From Herbaspirillum autotrophicum (GTDB lineage: Bacteria > Pseudomonadota > Gammaproteobacteria > Burkholderiales > Burkholderiaceae_D), in assembly GCF_001189915.1 (NCBI RefSeq), contig NZ_LFLS01000003.1, positions 124,001 through 188,000 on the forward strand: a stretch of DNA of 64,000 nucleotides, written 5' to 3'. The translations under genes were made by a program, and so were the position numbers. Shown here piece after piece: positions 62,922-64,000 of this stretch (positions are counted from its first letter, which is position 1; each line of letters begins with the position of its first letter). Under the pieces are notes generated by a model. It was not told the origin of the DNA and did not search any database. It saw only the letters and a list, made by a program, of their open reading frames with translations.

Positions 62922-64000
62922 ATGAAAATCCTGCATACCTCTGACTGGCATCTCGGCCAGCACTTCATGGGCCAGACCCGGCAAGCGGAGCATCGTCAGT
63001 TTTGCGACTGGCTGGTGACGCAGGCCGATGCGCATCAGATCGACGCCATCATCATCGCCGGCGACATCTTCGATACCGGTACCCCGCCCAGCTATGCACG
63101 CGAGCAGTACAACGAGTTCATCGTTGCCTTGCACCGGACCGGCACCCGGCTGGTGGTATTGGGCGGCAATCACGATTCGGTGGCGACGCTGAGTGAAAGC
63201 CGGACGCTGCTGGCACAACTGCATACCCAGGTGATCCCCGGCGTCGCGGCCGACCCCGAACAGCAAGTACTGGTATTGCCGCGCCGCGATGGCACCCCGG
63301 GCGCCGTGTTGTGCGCGATCCCCTTCATTCGTGCGCGCGATGTCTTGCAAAGTCAGGCCGGTCAAAGCGCCAATGACAAACAGTTGTCACTGCAAACGGC
63401 AATTCATGATCACTATCGCCAGCTGTATGCAATGGCGCTGGCCAAACGCGAAGCGCTGGGTCTGCCGCTGCCGGTCATCGCTACCGGTCATCTGACTACG
63501 GTCGGCGCCAGCGCCAGCGATTCGGTGCGGGAAATTTATGTCGGCGCACTGGAAGCCTTTCCCACCAGCGCCTTTCCACCGGCCGACTACATTGCGCTGG
63601 GGCACATCCACCGGCCGCAAAAGGTCGGCGGCCTGGAACACATCCGTTACAGCGGTTCGCCATTGCCGCTCAGTTTTGATGAAGCGCGCCAAACCAAGGA
63701 AGTATTGCTGGCCGAATTCACGCCGCAAGGCTTGCAGCGCGTGCTGCCACTGGAAGTGCCGCGCTTCCGGCACCTGCAATCATTGAGCGGCACGCTGGCA
63801 GAACTGCAGGTACAGATCCGCGACGCCGCGCAATCCGGCAGTGCAGAACAAACGGTGTGGCTCGACATCACGGTCGCCATCGACGACTATCTGAGCGACA
63901 TGCAAGGCAAGGTTTTGGCAATGGCGGCGGACTTGCCGGTCGACATCCTGCGCATCCGGCGCGCGCGCGGCAATGCCGCCAGCGTCATGCAGCAGCAAAG
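62922..64000 (+). CDS. sbcD: Exonuclease SbcCD nuclease subunit SbcD (partial, 3' end outside window)
   Basis: The first 359 codons of SbcD run off the end. The metallophosphoesterase motifs are clear: HTSDWHLGQHF, AGDIFDTGTPP, GGNHDSVATL, ATGHLT and GHIHRPQ. With SbcC it forms the Mre11/Rad50-like ATP-dependent nuclease that cuts DNA hairpins and processes double-strand breaks. The ATG at 62922 gives the usual MKILHTSDWHLG start. sbcC should follow downstream. It is divergent from the peptide/adhesin pair. Confidence 0.96.
   Translation, partial: MKILHTSDWHLGQHFMGQTRQAEHRQFCDWLVTQADAHQIDAIIIAGDIFDTGTPPSYAREQYNEFIVALHRTGTRLVVLGGNHDSVATLSESRTLLAQLHTQVIPGVAADPEQQVLVLPRRDGTPGAVLCAIPFIRARDVLQSQAGQSANDKQLSLQTAIHDHYRQLYAMALAKREALGLPLPVIATGHLTTVGASASDSVREIYVGALEAFPTSAFPPADYIALGHIHRPQKVGGLEHIRYSGSPLPLSFDEARQTKEVLLAEFTPQGLQRVLPLEVPRFRHLQSLSGTLAELQVQIRDAAQSGSAEQTVWLDITVAIDDYLSDMQGKVLAMAADLPVDILRIRRARGNAASVMQQQ

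Noticed and set aside
1..64000. Search for tRNA, rRNA, CRISPR arrays, insertion sequences and prophage genes
   Set aside because: No cloverleaf-like gene, regularly spaced repeat array, transposase or integrase was seen by reading both strands; small or degenerate examples could be missed without tools.

Overview
The window is a 64 kb stretch of bacterial chromosome with moderately high GC. Gene content and protein style point to a free-living betaproteobacterium of the Burkholderiales, most likely Oxalobacteraceae (inference from gene families, not from a marker gene). Supporting signs are a large Kdp potassium system, multiple chemoreceptors and diguanylate cyclases, a 3-hydroxybutyrate dehydrogenase typical of polyhydroxybutyrate users, PPK2, ornithine-lipid synthesis and catabolic genes for aromatic intermediates. 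I see no tRNA, rRNA, insertion sequence, prophage or CRISPR array.

Layout. 1-6.9 kb: sixA phosphatase, then a tripartite RND efflux operon on the minus strand preceded by a small membrane protein gene. 7-15.2 kb: two related chemoreceptors flank a three-gene overlapping cluster (olsB-like acyltransferase, PlcP-like metallophosphoesterase, GT4 glycosyltransferase) that looks like a phosphate-starvation membrane-lipid remodelling cassette, plus bdhA. 15.4-18.7 kb: CorC-type protein and two outer-membrane proteins. 18.7-27.4 kb: kdp locus in the order small ORF-kdpF-kdpA-kdpB-kdpC, a 417-bp repeat-bearing gap, then kdpD-kdpE. 27.6-43.2 kb: diguanylate cyclases, oxidoreductases with a TetR regulator, an MFS/GlxA divergent pair, a broken cupin-like gene, PPK2, a serine hydrolase and an IclR regulator.

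43.4-51.6 kb: a catabolic region. A divergent cupin gene and MFS permease share an intergenic region with five copies of a 9-bp motif; the MFS gene leads into tautomerase, hydratase and decarboxylase genes of the 4-oxalocrotonate branch of catechol meta-cleavage. Facing these is a minus-strand unit (PhyH-type dioxygenase, SDR, TRAP solute-binding protein) with a near-consensus promoter and a 24-bp palindrome at its start site, and a GntR regulator upstream.

51.8-61 kb: universal stress protein, ChaA-type antiporter, and an amino-acid decarboxylase sandwiched between two aspartate:alanine-exchanger-family transporters, then a methionine aminopeptidase. 61.3-64 kb: an isolated fimbrial-adhesin-like gene preceded by a 68-residue peptide with a textbook double-glycine leader, in an AT-rich patch, and the 5' part of sbcD running off the end. 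The peptide/adhesin pair, the lipid-remodelling cassette, the decarboxylase/exchanger cluster and the operator arrays are the most notable parts.
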